Source: an uncultured Flavobacteriales bacterium (GTDB taxonomy: Bacteria > Bacteroidota > Bacteroidia > Flavobacteriales_E > Vicingaceae). From it: a DNA stretch of 64,000 nt. The position numbers and the translations under genes are program-made. The notes under the pieces are model-generated. The model was not told the DNA's origin, made no database searches, and was given only the letters and a program-made list of their open reading frames with translations. Shown piece by piece: positions 56,339 through 64,000 of this stretch; within the stretch, counting starts at the first letter, position 1, and the number at the start of each line of letters is the position of its first letter. The DNA lies in NCBI GenBank assembly GCA_913056345.1, contig CAJXMH010000011.1:30840-94839 (forward strand), read 5' to 3'.

Positions 56339-56977
56339 ATGCTAAAAGCAGAAGATAATAGGACAAAAGTAGAAAGCGGTAGGGCACTTCCGATCATGGA
56401 GTCGTTTTACACCATACAAGGGGAAGGATTCCACAGCGGTAGACCTGCATATTTCATTCGGCTTGGTGGTTGTGATGTTGGTTGCCACTGGTGCGATGTT
56501 AAAGAAAGCTGGGAGGCAGCAAATCATCCTGTTCTCCAAGTAAATGAACTCTGCCAAAAAGCACTAGAATCCTCAACTAAGTTTATCGTGATTACAGGAG
56601 GAGAACCAGTAATGTATAAATTAGATGATTTAAGTTCCAAATTGATCGATCTAGGTTTTGAATTAGCAATTGAAACTTCAGGTGCCTATCCTTTAAGCGG
56701 AAATTGGCATTGGATTTGCCTATCTCCTAAGAAAAGAAAACCTCCAAAAGAGGAGTATTACAAAAAGGCTAATGAACTCAAGGTGGTAATCTATAATCAT
56801 GATGACTTTAAATGGGCTGAAATCCATGCCGCAAAAGTTTCAGAAAATTGTAAGCTCTACCTGCAGATTGAATGGAGCAAAAGAAACGAAATGACTCCTG
56901 CCTTAATTGAATATGTAAAAAACAATCCTAAATGGAATATCAGCTTACAAACACACAAATACTTAAACATCCCCTAA
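56339..56977 (+). CDS. queE: 7-carboxy-7-deazaguanine synthase
   Basis: A 212-residue radical-SAM enzyme that converts 6-carboxy-tetrahydropterin to CDG in queuosine synthesis. The cluster-binding motif is CDVGCHWC (Cys45, Cys49, Cys52), the CxxxCxxC radical-SAM signature, preceded by FYTIQGEG (23-30), a QueE hallmark. VITGGEPVMY and LAIETSGAYPL follow as in other members, and the end is YKYLNIP-like. The rest of the queuosine pathway is not in the window. The last 46 bases overlap the start of the next gene. Confidence 0.93.
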   Translation: MLKAEDNRTKVESGRALPIMESFYTIQGEGFHSGRPAYFIRLGGCDVGCHWCDVKESWEAANHPVLQVNELCQKALESSTKFIVITGGEPVMYKLDDLSSKLIDLGFELAIETSGAYPLSGNWHWICLSPKKRKPPKEEYYKKANELKVVIYNHDDFKWAEIHAAKVSENCKLYLQIEWSKRNEMTPALIEYVKNNPKWNISLQTHKYLNIP

Positions 56978-58920
56978 AGAGCACCCTTATAGGATTAATT
57001 GTAACACTTTTTTGTTCCTGCTCTGCAGTTGCACAAAGCCTATCAACTGACAGTAAAAAGGCCGCTAAGGCCTTTGAAAAAGCAGAAGAGTTCTATTCCA
57101 AGCACCAATACTCTGAAGCTAAAACTGAAATTAAAACCGCTCTAGAAAAGGATGCTGACTTTGTGGAAGCGTTAACCCTAAAAGCTTATATCGCAATGGA
57201 TGAGGCAAAGTACTCAGTTGCTAGAGAAAGTTTTGAAAAAGCAGTAAAAAGTAATGCAAACCTCATAAAAAGTAACCTTTACTATTTGGCTGAACTAGAA
57301 CTTAAAGATGGTGATTATACTTCTGCTCAAAAGCACTTTAGAGAGTTTTTGTCATCTAAACCAACAAATGAAAGACAGTTTAATGAGTCAAATGGCAAAC
57401 TAGACCAGATAGAATTTGCTTTAAATGCAGTTAAAAATCCTGTACAATTTGATCCTATTAATCTAGGTCCTGAGGTTAACAGCCAGTATGCCGAGTATTT
57501 CCCTTGCCTCACAGTAGATAACAGCACCCTACTTTTCACAAGAAGGCTTCCTGAGCCTAATTCTCCTGCAGGCTTTAACGAGGACTTTTATGTTTCATCT
57601 CGTAATGGATCAACTTGGTCCTCAGCCCAAAATATTGGAAAACCAATTAATACAGCTTTGAATGAAGGGGCCCCTTCCCTATCGGCGGATGGAAGCCTGC
57701 TTATTTTTACAGCTTGCGAGCTCTATGGTAACTACGGTGGCGAAAGAAACGGTTTAGGAAGTTGTGATCTTTTTTACACACTCAAACAAGGTAAAAATTG
57801 GAGTAGACCCTACAATTTAGGACAAACTATTAATAGCAAACATTGGGAAACACAACCCTCTTTCTCTGCAGATGGAAAAACACTCTATTTTGTAAGGGGG
57901 ATAAGGGACCGACAAGGTAGTAGAACAGGAGACATTTACAGCTCAACACTCAAGACTGACAATAGCTGGAGTAAACCTGAAAAGCTAAACAGAAACATAA
58001 ACACAAATGGTAATGAAGAATCGGTCTTTATCCACCCAGATGGTAAAACACTATACTTTTCTTCAGACGGGCACCAAGGTATGGGCAGCTTAGATATTTT
58101 TATGAGTAGAAAAGATTCTGAAGGGGAATGGGGACCGGCCATTAACTTAGGCTACCCGATCAACACACATAAAAATGAAAACAGCCTACTTATCTCTTCT
58201 GACGGAGAAACAGCCTTTTTTGCCTCTGATCGTGAAGAAGGTTATGGGGATTTAGACCTATATTCATTCAAATTACCTGAGCAATATAAGGCCCAACCTG
58301 TAACCTATTTTGCAGGAAAAATCTTCAACAAAAAGAATCAAGCACCATTGGCTGCCAAGTTTGAACTCATTGACCTTGAAACAGGTGAACTTGTGGTTGA
58401 GTCATTTTCTGATCCAACTGATGGAAAGTTTTTACTAAGTCTTCCCATGGGCAAAAAATACGCTCTAAATGCGAACAAAGAAGGATATTTATTTTATTCG
58501 GAATCTTTCAACCTAAAAGAAGGAACTTTAGCAGAGCCTTATCAAAAAAATGTTCCCTTAAGTCCAATTGAAGTAGGAGAAAAGATCATTTTAAAGAATA
58601 TATTTTTCGAAACAGGAAAATATGCGTTGCAAGATGAATCCAAGATCGAATTAAATAAACTTATTGAATTTTTAAAGGCGAATCCTTCAGTTAAAATTGA
58701 AGTAAGCGGTCATACTGACAATGTTGGTAACAGTGAAATGAATCAAACACTTTCAGAAAATAGGGCTAATTCAGTTGCACAATATCTTCATCAAAATGAA
58801 ATAATGCAAAATCGCATTTCTGCCAAAGGTTTTGGAGACTTACAACCTATAGCAACTAATGAAACTGATGAAGGTAGAGCCCAAAATCGAAGGACTGAGT
58901 TTAAGGTAATAAGCAAATAA
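56932..58920 (+). CDS. PorE-like OmpA protein, second paralogue
   Basis: 662 residues. The signal peptide is about 1-35 (LIGLIVTLFCSCSAVAQS, cleaved near AVA-Q). The first ATG overlaps queE by 46 bases, but no later start preserves the signal peptide. Then come TPR helices (about 40-165), a PD40 beta-propeller (about 175-455, for example EGAPSLSADGSLLIFTACE and MGSLDIFMSRKD), a carboxypeptidase-regulatory-like domain (about 460-545) and a C-terminal OmpA domain (about 550-660, with VSGHTDNVGNSEMNQTLSENR). It has the same architecture as 13234-15249, so both are PorE-like candidates for a T9SS-linked outer-membrane/peptidoglycan tether. Confidence 0.85.
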   Translation: MEYQLTNTQILKHPLKSTLIGLIVTLFCSCSAVAQSLSTDSKKAAKAFEKAEEFYSKHQYSEAKTEIKTALEKDADFVEALTLKAYIAMDEAKYSVARESFEKAVKSNANLIKSNLYYLAELELKDGDYTSAQKHFREFLSSKPTNERQFNESNGKLDQIEFALNAVKNPVQFDPINLGPEVNSQYAEYFPCLTVDNSTLLFTRRLPEPNSPAGFNEDFYVSSRNGSTWSSAQNIGKPINTALNEGAPSLSADGSLLIFTACELYGNYGGERNGLGSCDLFYTLKQGKNWSRPYNLGQTINSKHWETQPSFSADGKTLYFVRGIRDRQGSRTGDIYSSTLKTDNSWSKPEKLNRNINTNGNEESVFIHPDGKTLYFSSDGHQGMGSLDIFMSRKDSEGEWGPAINLGYPINTHKNENSLLISSDGETAFFASDREEGYGDLDLYSFKLPEQYKAQPVTYFAGKIFNKKNQAPLAAKFELIDLETGELVVESFSDPTDGKFLLSLPMGKKYALNANKEGYLFYSESFNLKEGTLAEPYQKNVPLSPIEVGEKIILKNIFFETGKYALQDESKIELNKLIEFLKANPSVKIEVSGHTDNVGNSEMNQTLSENRANSVAQYLHQNEIMQNRISAKGFGDLQPIATNETDEGRAQNRRTEFKVISK

Positions 58921-58930
58921 GTTTAATTAC

Positions 58931-61900
58931 TTATCTGCTAAGCAGAACTGAACCTTTAACTTCTCTTCCTGCCACAATGATCACATAATAGTAAACTCCC
59001 GCAGGTGCAACTCTTCCTCTAAGGGTTCTTCCATCCCAACCATATTGTCCAATATTAGAGTCAAATACCTTTTCTCCCCAACGATCATAAATTCTAAAGT
59101 CGGCACAACCGATGAACTCTCCCTCAAAACCTGGATCAAAAATATCATTGATTCCATCTCCGTTAGGCGTAAATACATTGGTTCCTTTATACTGCAAGAT
59201 CTCTTCAAAGGTAGCAGGTTCAACTACAACTTGAATAGAGTCAGAACAATTCTGGTTCCAACCAATTAATGTAATAATATTGGTATCTGCATTGTTAATC
59301 CCAAGCTTAGGATTATACTCTTCGGTTCTAGCAAGCCCATTAACCTTCCATAAAAAGCGATCAGCATTGGTTGAATTATTTTCAATTTCTAATGCAGATC
59401 CTGAACACCTTGCAGAATTCACATAATCGAAACGAAGATTGGCGTTGGCATTTACACTTACTAAAATGCTATCAACATCGGTGCACCCAAGCGCATTTCT
59501 AACGGTAAGCTTATATTCCTGAGTAAAAGGTGGTGATACCATTGGTGAATCTACAATTGCGCCCGACAACCCTAGGTCAGGGGACCAATTGTAGCTTATA
59601 CCTACTGTGTCTCCCTCTAGGATTGGAATCAATTGAACACTATCACGAGAGCATACAACCGAATTATATGACTCGAAATCTATGTTAAACACATCTACTT
59701 GAACTGTATCCGTATTCTCACATCCGTTCAAGTCTGTTCCTAAAACTACATATTCTATAGATTTTTCAGCCCGTGCAACTGGACTTGCACTGCTTGGATC
59801 ATCTAAATAGTCTGCAGGTGACCATAGGTAAGAGTCAGCCCCGCTGGCATTCAACTGCACATCTGTAAATGAACAAACACTCACATCAGCTGAAGCTTGC
59901 ACAACAGGAAGCTGATTTACAATTACTTCAACAGTGTCAAAATTCGTGCATCCATTTTGATCAGTTACACTTAAGAAATAATTGGTAGTGCTTAATGGAT
60001 ATACAAAAGGACTCACTGAGTTGACATCAGAAATTTCAGTAGCAGGGCTCCAAGCATAAGTTGCACTCGGGTCAAAGCTAGACTGATCTCCAATCTGAAT
60101 AGTATCGCCAATGCATAAACTGGTATCAGGACCTGCAATTGCTGAAGGCAAATCATTTATAGTAATTGTTTTAATTACAGAATCGCTACAAGCGTTATCT
60201 GAAGTAACCCTAAGTTTAACATCATAGCTACCTGCCGCTGCATACTGATATGGAGGGTTCTGCAAGTTAGAAGTTCCCGACCCGTCGCCAAAATCCCAAG
60301 TCCATGACACAATGTTACCACGAGAAATGGTACTTGAATCTGTAAAAGCAGCGAGGTCACTGATACAAGTTTGATCAACTCCAAAATTAGCTTCAGGAAC
60401 TGCATTCACATTAAGCTGAACAGTATCTGTAGATATACAACCGGTTGAAGCTGTTACGGTAAGCACATACAGCGTAGTATCCGAAGGACTAGCAAGTGGA
60501 TTTGAAACTGTGTTGTCTGACAAACCGCTACTTGGTTGCCAATCATAACTGGCTCCAGCAGGACCTGTTGGGGCACCACCTAAACTTACGGAATCTCCCA
60601 AGCAAATCGTTTGGTCTACGCCTGCGTCTATTGCGGGTGCAGGAACCACGTTGACCACAATCTGATCAGTAGAAACACACCCGTTAGTATCAGTAACAAG
60701 AACGGTATAAGTTGTTGTATCGGTAGGAAATGCAAGAGGGTTTGCACTGCTTGCATCATCTAATGAAACAGCATTATCCCAAACGTAAGTAGCATCTAAA
60801 GGGCCGGTAGGACTCCCTCCTAAGGTTATGCTATCGCCCAAACATATATCCTGATCTGCCCCTGCATCTGTATTAGGAAGAGGATTTATTAGAATAGTCA
60901 CTTGAGCAGTATTTGTACAACCGTTTACAGCATCTGTTACGGTCACCGTATAAGTGGTAGTTATCTGTGGGGCAGCAATAGGGTTTGAAGCAGTCGGATC
61001 ATTCAAACTAGCGGCATTATCCCACGCAAAAGAAGCTCCCGCAGGACCAGTTGGTGATCCACCTAGTGTAATACTTTCACCCAAACAAAGCGTATCGTCA
61101 GCTCCTGCATTTGCAAAAGGTTGGGGAAGCACGCTTATTACTACTTGGTCTGTACTCGTACAAGAAGTAGCTGTTTCAGTTACTGTAACCGTAAAGGTGG
61201 TTGTAATAGATGGGAAAGCACTGGGTTGAGCTAGGGTGTTATCATCTAATAATGCTGCATTATCCCAGGCATATGTGTAAGCAGGGTTAGCTGTAGTTCC
61301 CAATAGCACAGTGTCAGCCTCGCAAATTGTCTGATCTAGTCCTGCGTCAGCTATTGGGAGGGGATTTACAGTAATCGTTACCTGATCTGTGTTCACACAT
61401 CCATTTACATCTGTTACGGTTAGGGTATACGTTGTAGTAACCGTTGGAGATGCAATAGGATTGGCTATGGTGGCATCGTTCAAACTAGCTGCGTTGTCCC
61501 ATGCAAAAGTCGCTCCTGCAGGACCGCTCGGTGAGCCTCCTAAATTGGTTGAAGAACCTATGCAGATAGCTTGGTCAGCACCTGCATCAACTGTTGGCAA
61601 TGGGTTTACATTAACCACAACTTGATCCGTATCTGTACAACCATTAGGATGTGTTACGGTCAAGGTATAGGTAGTGGTTGTTCTTGGAGAAGCTACCGGA
61701 TTGGCTGCTGTAGGGTCATTTAAACTTGCTGCATTATTCCAAGTAAAGGTAGCTCCAACAGTTGAAGATGTCGGTGAACCACCGATTGGAGTTGATTGTA
61801 AATCGCATATAGTTCGATCAGGACCTGCATCAACATTAGGCAAAGGATCGACCGTAATAGTTACTTGATCTGAATTAGTACATCCATTAATATCTGTGAC

Positions 61901-64000
61901 AATAACTGTATATGTCGTGCTTACAGTAGGTGTGGCCGTTGGATTAGCTAGGGTAGCATCATCTAAACTTGCCGCATTGTCCCAGCTGTAGCTTGAAGCA
62001 GGAGGCCCTGTTGGGCTTCCACCCAAAAGTGTAGCAGATCCACTGCATATGGTTGCATCTACACCTGCATTTGCAGCAGGTAATGAATTTACAGTTATGA
62101 TAATTTGATCAGTAGCCGTGCAACCGTTAGGATGGGTTACTGTTACCGTATAAGTAGTGCTTACAGTTGGTGTAGCAGTTGGATTGGCTAAGGTTGCGTC
62201 ATCTAAACTCGCAGCATTGTCCCAGCTGTAAGTTGCTCCAGAAGTAGTCGATGTTGGAGAGCCTCCTAGGCTTATACTACCTCCAACGCAAATCGCTTGA
62301 TCAGCTCCTGCGTCGACGTCCGGATTTGGATTTACCGTAATCGTTACCTGATCGGTTTCGCTACAACCATTACCATCGGTTACCGTTACCGTATAAGTGG
62401 TCGTTAACGTTGGTGTAGCAGTTGGATTGGCTAAGGTTGCATCATTTAAACTCGCCGCATTGTCCCAAGCATAAGTTGCGCCGGCAGGACCGGTGGGGGC
62501 TCCGCCTAAAGTGGCATTCTGTCCTTCACAAATGGTCTGATCTGCTCCTGCATCTACTGTGGGTAGTGGGTTTACCGTAATGGTGATTTGGTCCGTATTA
62601 CTACAGCCATTACCATCAGTTACCGTTACTGTATAAGTGGTGGTTACTGTCGGTGTTGCGGTTGGATTGGCTAAAGTTGCATCATCTAAACTACCTGCAT
62701 TGTCCCATGCATATGTTGATCCTGCCGGACCTGTGGGTGCTCCACCTAAAGTGGCACTTCCACCAATACAAATAGCCTGATCTGCTCCAGCATCTACTGT
62801 GGGTAGTGGGTTTACTGTAACTACTACTTGATCTTGGCTTGTACAGCCTGTGGTACCATCGGTTACTACCACCGTGTAAGTAGTAGTTGTAGTTGGTGTA
62901 GCAGTTGGATTTGCTATAGTTGCATCATCTAAACTCCCTGCATTATCCCAGACATAGGTAACCCCTGTAGTAGTAGAAGTTGGTGAACCACCAATGCCAA
63001 TAGACTCACCTAAGCAAATAGCCTGGTCTGCTCCTGCGTCGACGTTCGGATTTGGATTTACCGTAATTGTTACCTGATCGGTTTCACTACAACCATTACC
63101 ATCGGTTACCGTTACAGTGTAAGTGGTGGTTACCGTTGGTGTTGCCGTAGGATTGGCTAAGGTCGCATCATCTAAACTACCTGCATTATCCCAAGCATAA
63201 TTTGCACCGGCAGGACCAGTGGGTGCTCCGCCTAAAGTGGCATTCTCTCCTTCACAAATGGTCTGATCTGCTCCTGCATCTACTGTGGGTAATGGGTTTA
63301 CCGTAATGGTGATTTGGTCTGTATTACTACAGCCATTGCCATCAGTTACCGTTACCGTGTAAGTGGTGGTTACCGCAGGTGTTGCTGTTGGATTGGCTAT
63401 AGTCGCATCATCTAAACTACCTGCATTGTCCCATGCATAAGTAGATCCTGCAGGACCTGTGGGTGTTCCACCTAAAGTGGCACTTCCGCCAATACAAATA
63501 GCTTGATCTGCTCCTGCATCTACTATGGGTAGTGGGTTAACTGTAACTACTACTTGATCTTGGCTTGTACAGCCTGTGGTCCCATCGGTTACCACTACGG
63601 TGTAAGTTGTAGTAGTAGTTGGAGTTGCCGTAGGATTGGCTAAGGTTGCATCATCTAAACTCGCCGCATTGTCCCAAGCATAAGTTGCGCCAGCAGGACC
63701 GGTGGGGGTTCCGCCTAAAGTGGCATTCTCTCCTTCACAAATGGTCTGATCTGCTCCTGCATCTACTGTGGGAAGTGGGTTTACCGTAATGGTGATTTGG
63801 TCTGTATTACTACAGCCATTGCCATCAGTTACTGTTACCGTATAAGTAGTGCTTACCGCAGGTGTTGCGGTTGGATTGGCTAAAGTCGCATCATCCAAAC
63901 TCCCTGCATTGTCCCATGCATAGGTTGATCCTGCCGGACCTGTGGGTGCTCCACCTAAAGTGGCACTTCCACCAATACAAATAGCCTGATCTGCTCCAGC
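58931..64000 (-). CDS. Giant surface protein with Ig/PKD-like repeats and CHU_C type B T9SS domain (5' end beyond window)
   Basis: The reading frame is open from the right edge to the stop at 58931, about 1690 residues visible. A TTG at 63898 is only an internal codon, since the frame continues in register to base 64000. Tandem units of about 80 residues (VDAGADQ-x-IC ... TYAWDNA ... LANPTATP ... TYTVTVTD-x-x-G ... VTVNPLP) repeat some twenty times, becoming less alike toward the C-terminus; one PKD domain (SWTWDFGDGS) is near the end. The last ~90 residues are a CHU_C domain (FTPNGDGINDIFDPGFEG, DRWGEKVFDS). This is a cell-surface adhesin-like protein exported by T9SS. The partner bound is unknown. 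The gene converges with 56932-58920, with only 10 bases between stops. Confidence 0.85.
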   Translation of the reverse strand, partial: AGADQAICIGGSATLGGAPTGPAGSTYAWDNAGSLDDATLANPTATPAVSTTYTVTVTDGNGCSNTDQITITVNPLPTVDAGADQTICEGENATLGGTPTGPAGATYAWDNAASLDDATLANPTATPTTTTTYTVVVTDGTTGCTSQDQVVVTVNPLPIVDAGADQAICIGGSATLGGTPTGPAGSTYAWDNAGSLDDATIANPTATPAVTTTYTVTVTDGNGCSNTDQITITVNPLPTVDAGADQTICEGENATLGGAPTGPAGANYAWDNAGSLDDATLANPTATPTVTTTYTVTVTDGNGCSETDQVTITVNPNPNVDAGADQAICLGESIGIGGSPTSTTTGVTYVWDNAGSLDDATIANPTATPTTTTTYTVVVTDGTTGCTSQDQVVVTVNPLPTVDAGADQAICIGGSATLGGAPTGPAGSTYAWDNAGSLDDATLANPTATPTVTTTYTVTVTDGNGCSNTDQITITVNPLPTVDAGADQTICEGQNATLGGAPTGPAGATYAWDNAASLNDATLANPTATPTLTTTYTVTVTDGNGCSETDQVTITVNPNPDVDAGADQAICVGGSISLGGSPTSTTSGATYSWDNAASLDDATLANPTATPTVSTTYTVTVTHPNGCTATDQIIITVNSLPAANAGVDATICSGSATLLGGSPTGPPASSYSWDNAASLDDATLANPTATPTVSTTYTVIVTDINGCTNSDQVTITVDPLPNVDAGPDRTICDLQSTPIGGSPTSSTVGATFTWNNAASLNDPTAANPVASPRTTTTYTLTVTHPNGCTDTDQVVVNVNPLPTVDAGADQAICIGSSTNLGGSPSGPAGATFAWDNAASLNDATIANPIASPTVTTTYTLTVTDVNGCVNTDQVTITVNPLPIADAGLDQTICEADTVLLGTTANPAYTYAWDNAALLDDNTLAQPSAFPSITTTFTVTVTETATSCTSTDQVVISVLPQPFANAGADDTLCLGESITLGGSPTGPAGASFAWDNAASLNDPTASNPIAAPQITTTYTVTVTDAVNGCTNTAQVTILINPLPNTDAGADQDICLGDSITLGGSPTGPLDATYVWDNAVSLDDASSANPLAFPTDTTTYTVLVTDTNGCVSTDQIVVNVVPAPAIDAGVDQTICLGDSVSLGGAPTGPAGASYDWQPSSGLSDNTVSNPLASPSDTTLYVLTVTASTGCISTDTVQLNVNAVPEANFGVDQTCISDLAAFTDSSTISRGNIVSWTWDFGDGSGTSNLQNPPYQYAAAGSYDVKLRVTSDNACSDSVIKTITINDLPSAIAGPDTSLCIGDTIQIGDQSSFDPSATYAWSPATEISDVNSVSPFVYPLSTTNYFLSVTDQNGCTNFDTVEVIVNQLPVVQASADVSVCSFTDVQLNASGADSYLWSPADYLDDPSSASPVARAEKSIEYVVLGTDLNGCENTDTVQVDVFNIDFESYNSVVCSRDSVQLIPILEGDTVGISYNWSPDLGLSGAIVDSPMVSPPFTQEYKLTVRNALGCTDVDSILVSVNANANLRFDYVNSARCSGSALEIENNSTNADRFLWKVNGLARTEEYNPKLGINNADTNIITLIGWNQNCSDSIQVVVEPATFEEILQYKGTNVFTPNGDGINDIFDPGFEGEFIGCADFRIYDRWGEKVFDSNIGQYGWDGRTLRGRVAPAGVYYYVIIVAGREVKGSVLLSR
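62075..62797 (-). repeat. Second copy of a three-unit (A-B-C) super-repeat
   Basis: Inside the giant surface gene. Units A (62558-62797), B (62318-62557) and C-prime (62075-62317) code for 80, 80 and 81 residues. Unit A has ICIGGSATLGG, B has TICEGQNATLGG, C has the SPTSTTSGATYSW variant. It matches the copy at 62798-63523 closely at the DNA level in units A and B, and less in C. Confidence 0.8.
62798..63523 (-). repeat. First copy of the A-B-C super-repeat, 726 bases
   Basis: Units A (63284-63523), B (63044-63283) and C (62798-63043) code for 80, 80 and 82 residues. The A-B-C order, including the C-specific GIGGSPTSTTTG and GTTGCTSQDQ elements, repeats in the same order in 62075-62797, so the three-unit block duplicated as a whole. 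Confidence 0.8.
63524..63766 (-). repeat. Recombinant repeat unit (B head, C tail)
   Basis: An 81-residue unit whose first half matches type B (TICEGENATLGG, TYAWDNAASL) and whose second half matches type C (TTTTTYTVVVTDGTTGCTSQDQVV). It is flanked on both sides by type A units, in the position where a full B-C pair would be expected. Confidence 0.75.

Noticed and set aside
63896..63898. TTG as the start of the giant surface protein
   Set aside because: The frame continues upstream to base 64000 with another repeat unit, so the codon is internal and the gene is cut by the window.
62000..64000. CRISPR-like direct repeats at the right edge
   Set aside because: Units are about 240 bases, in frame and coding; there are no short repeats with unique spacers and no cas genes.

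Overview
The window is a chromosome segment of a Bacteroidota bacterium, most likely in or near the Flavobacteriales (Cryomorphaceae/Schleiferiaceae-like, probably marine). This is an inference from low GC, type IX secretion (T9SS) C-terminal sorting domains on several proteins, a fused SecDF, a type III glutamine synthetase, PorE-like OmpA proteins, and promoters of the Bacteroidota form TTG-N18-20-TAnnTTTG. I see no insertion sequence, prophage, CRISPR array, tRNA or rRNA. Almost all of the DNA is coding, and the longest gap is about 290 bp.

Layout. 1-5.6 kb: the first codons of rpsU, then a minus-strand run of acyl-CoA dehydrogenase, apt, a helix-hairpin-helix membrane protein, a lipoprotein and an unusual sodium:amino-acid symporter with a large N-terminal extension. 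5.7-13.2 kb: a tightly packed minus-strand operon running purM, prfA, pyrF, a YwqK-like repeat protein, a DUF2851 protein, a PspC protein, a K+ channel and an RmlD-like reductase. 13.2-22 kb: a PorE-like OmpA protein, glutamine synthetase III, a Ca2+/Na+ antiporter with a TatA-like protein, and SecDF, separated by clear hairpin terminators. 22-29.8 kb: a secreted FG-GAP protein, malate dehydrogenase, an ECF sigma factor with an odd membrane partner, and gyrB. 29.9-34.7 kb: an outer-membrane barrel plus a 1048-residue TPR protein. 34.9-39.5 kb: an FtsE-like ATPase, two glycosyltransferases, murB, and a CpsB/YwqE-type phosphatase.

38.8-46.9 kb is an eight-gene minus-strand operon for nucleotide-sugar and surface-polysaccharide synthesis. 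It holds two UDP-sugar dehydrogenases, a Vi-antigen-like TviB/TviC pair, UDP-xylose synthase, dTDP-glucose dehydratase, and WbpD/WbpE-like acetyl- and aminotransferases. A plus-strand block follows (47-58.9 kb): barrel protein, KDO transferase, PIN-PhoH ATPase, PepSY-like protein, DUF983, two rhodaneses, a small membrane protein, a T9SS subtilase, queE and a second PorE-like protein.

The right end (58.9-64 kb) is the 3' part of a giant surface protein made of about twenty Ig/PKD-like repeats with a type B T9SS sorting domain. Its 5' end lies outside the window. The units nearest the window edge form a higher-order three-unit repeat with a visible recombinant unit.

The themes are cell-envelope biogenesis and T9SS-dependent surface display, mixed with housekeeping genes. 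The features most worth following are the sigma factor/CHU_C membrane protein pair, the symporter with SprB-like and lipoyl-like extensions, the TPR-barrel pair, and the repeat dynamics of the giant surface protein.
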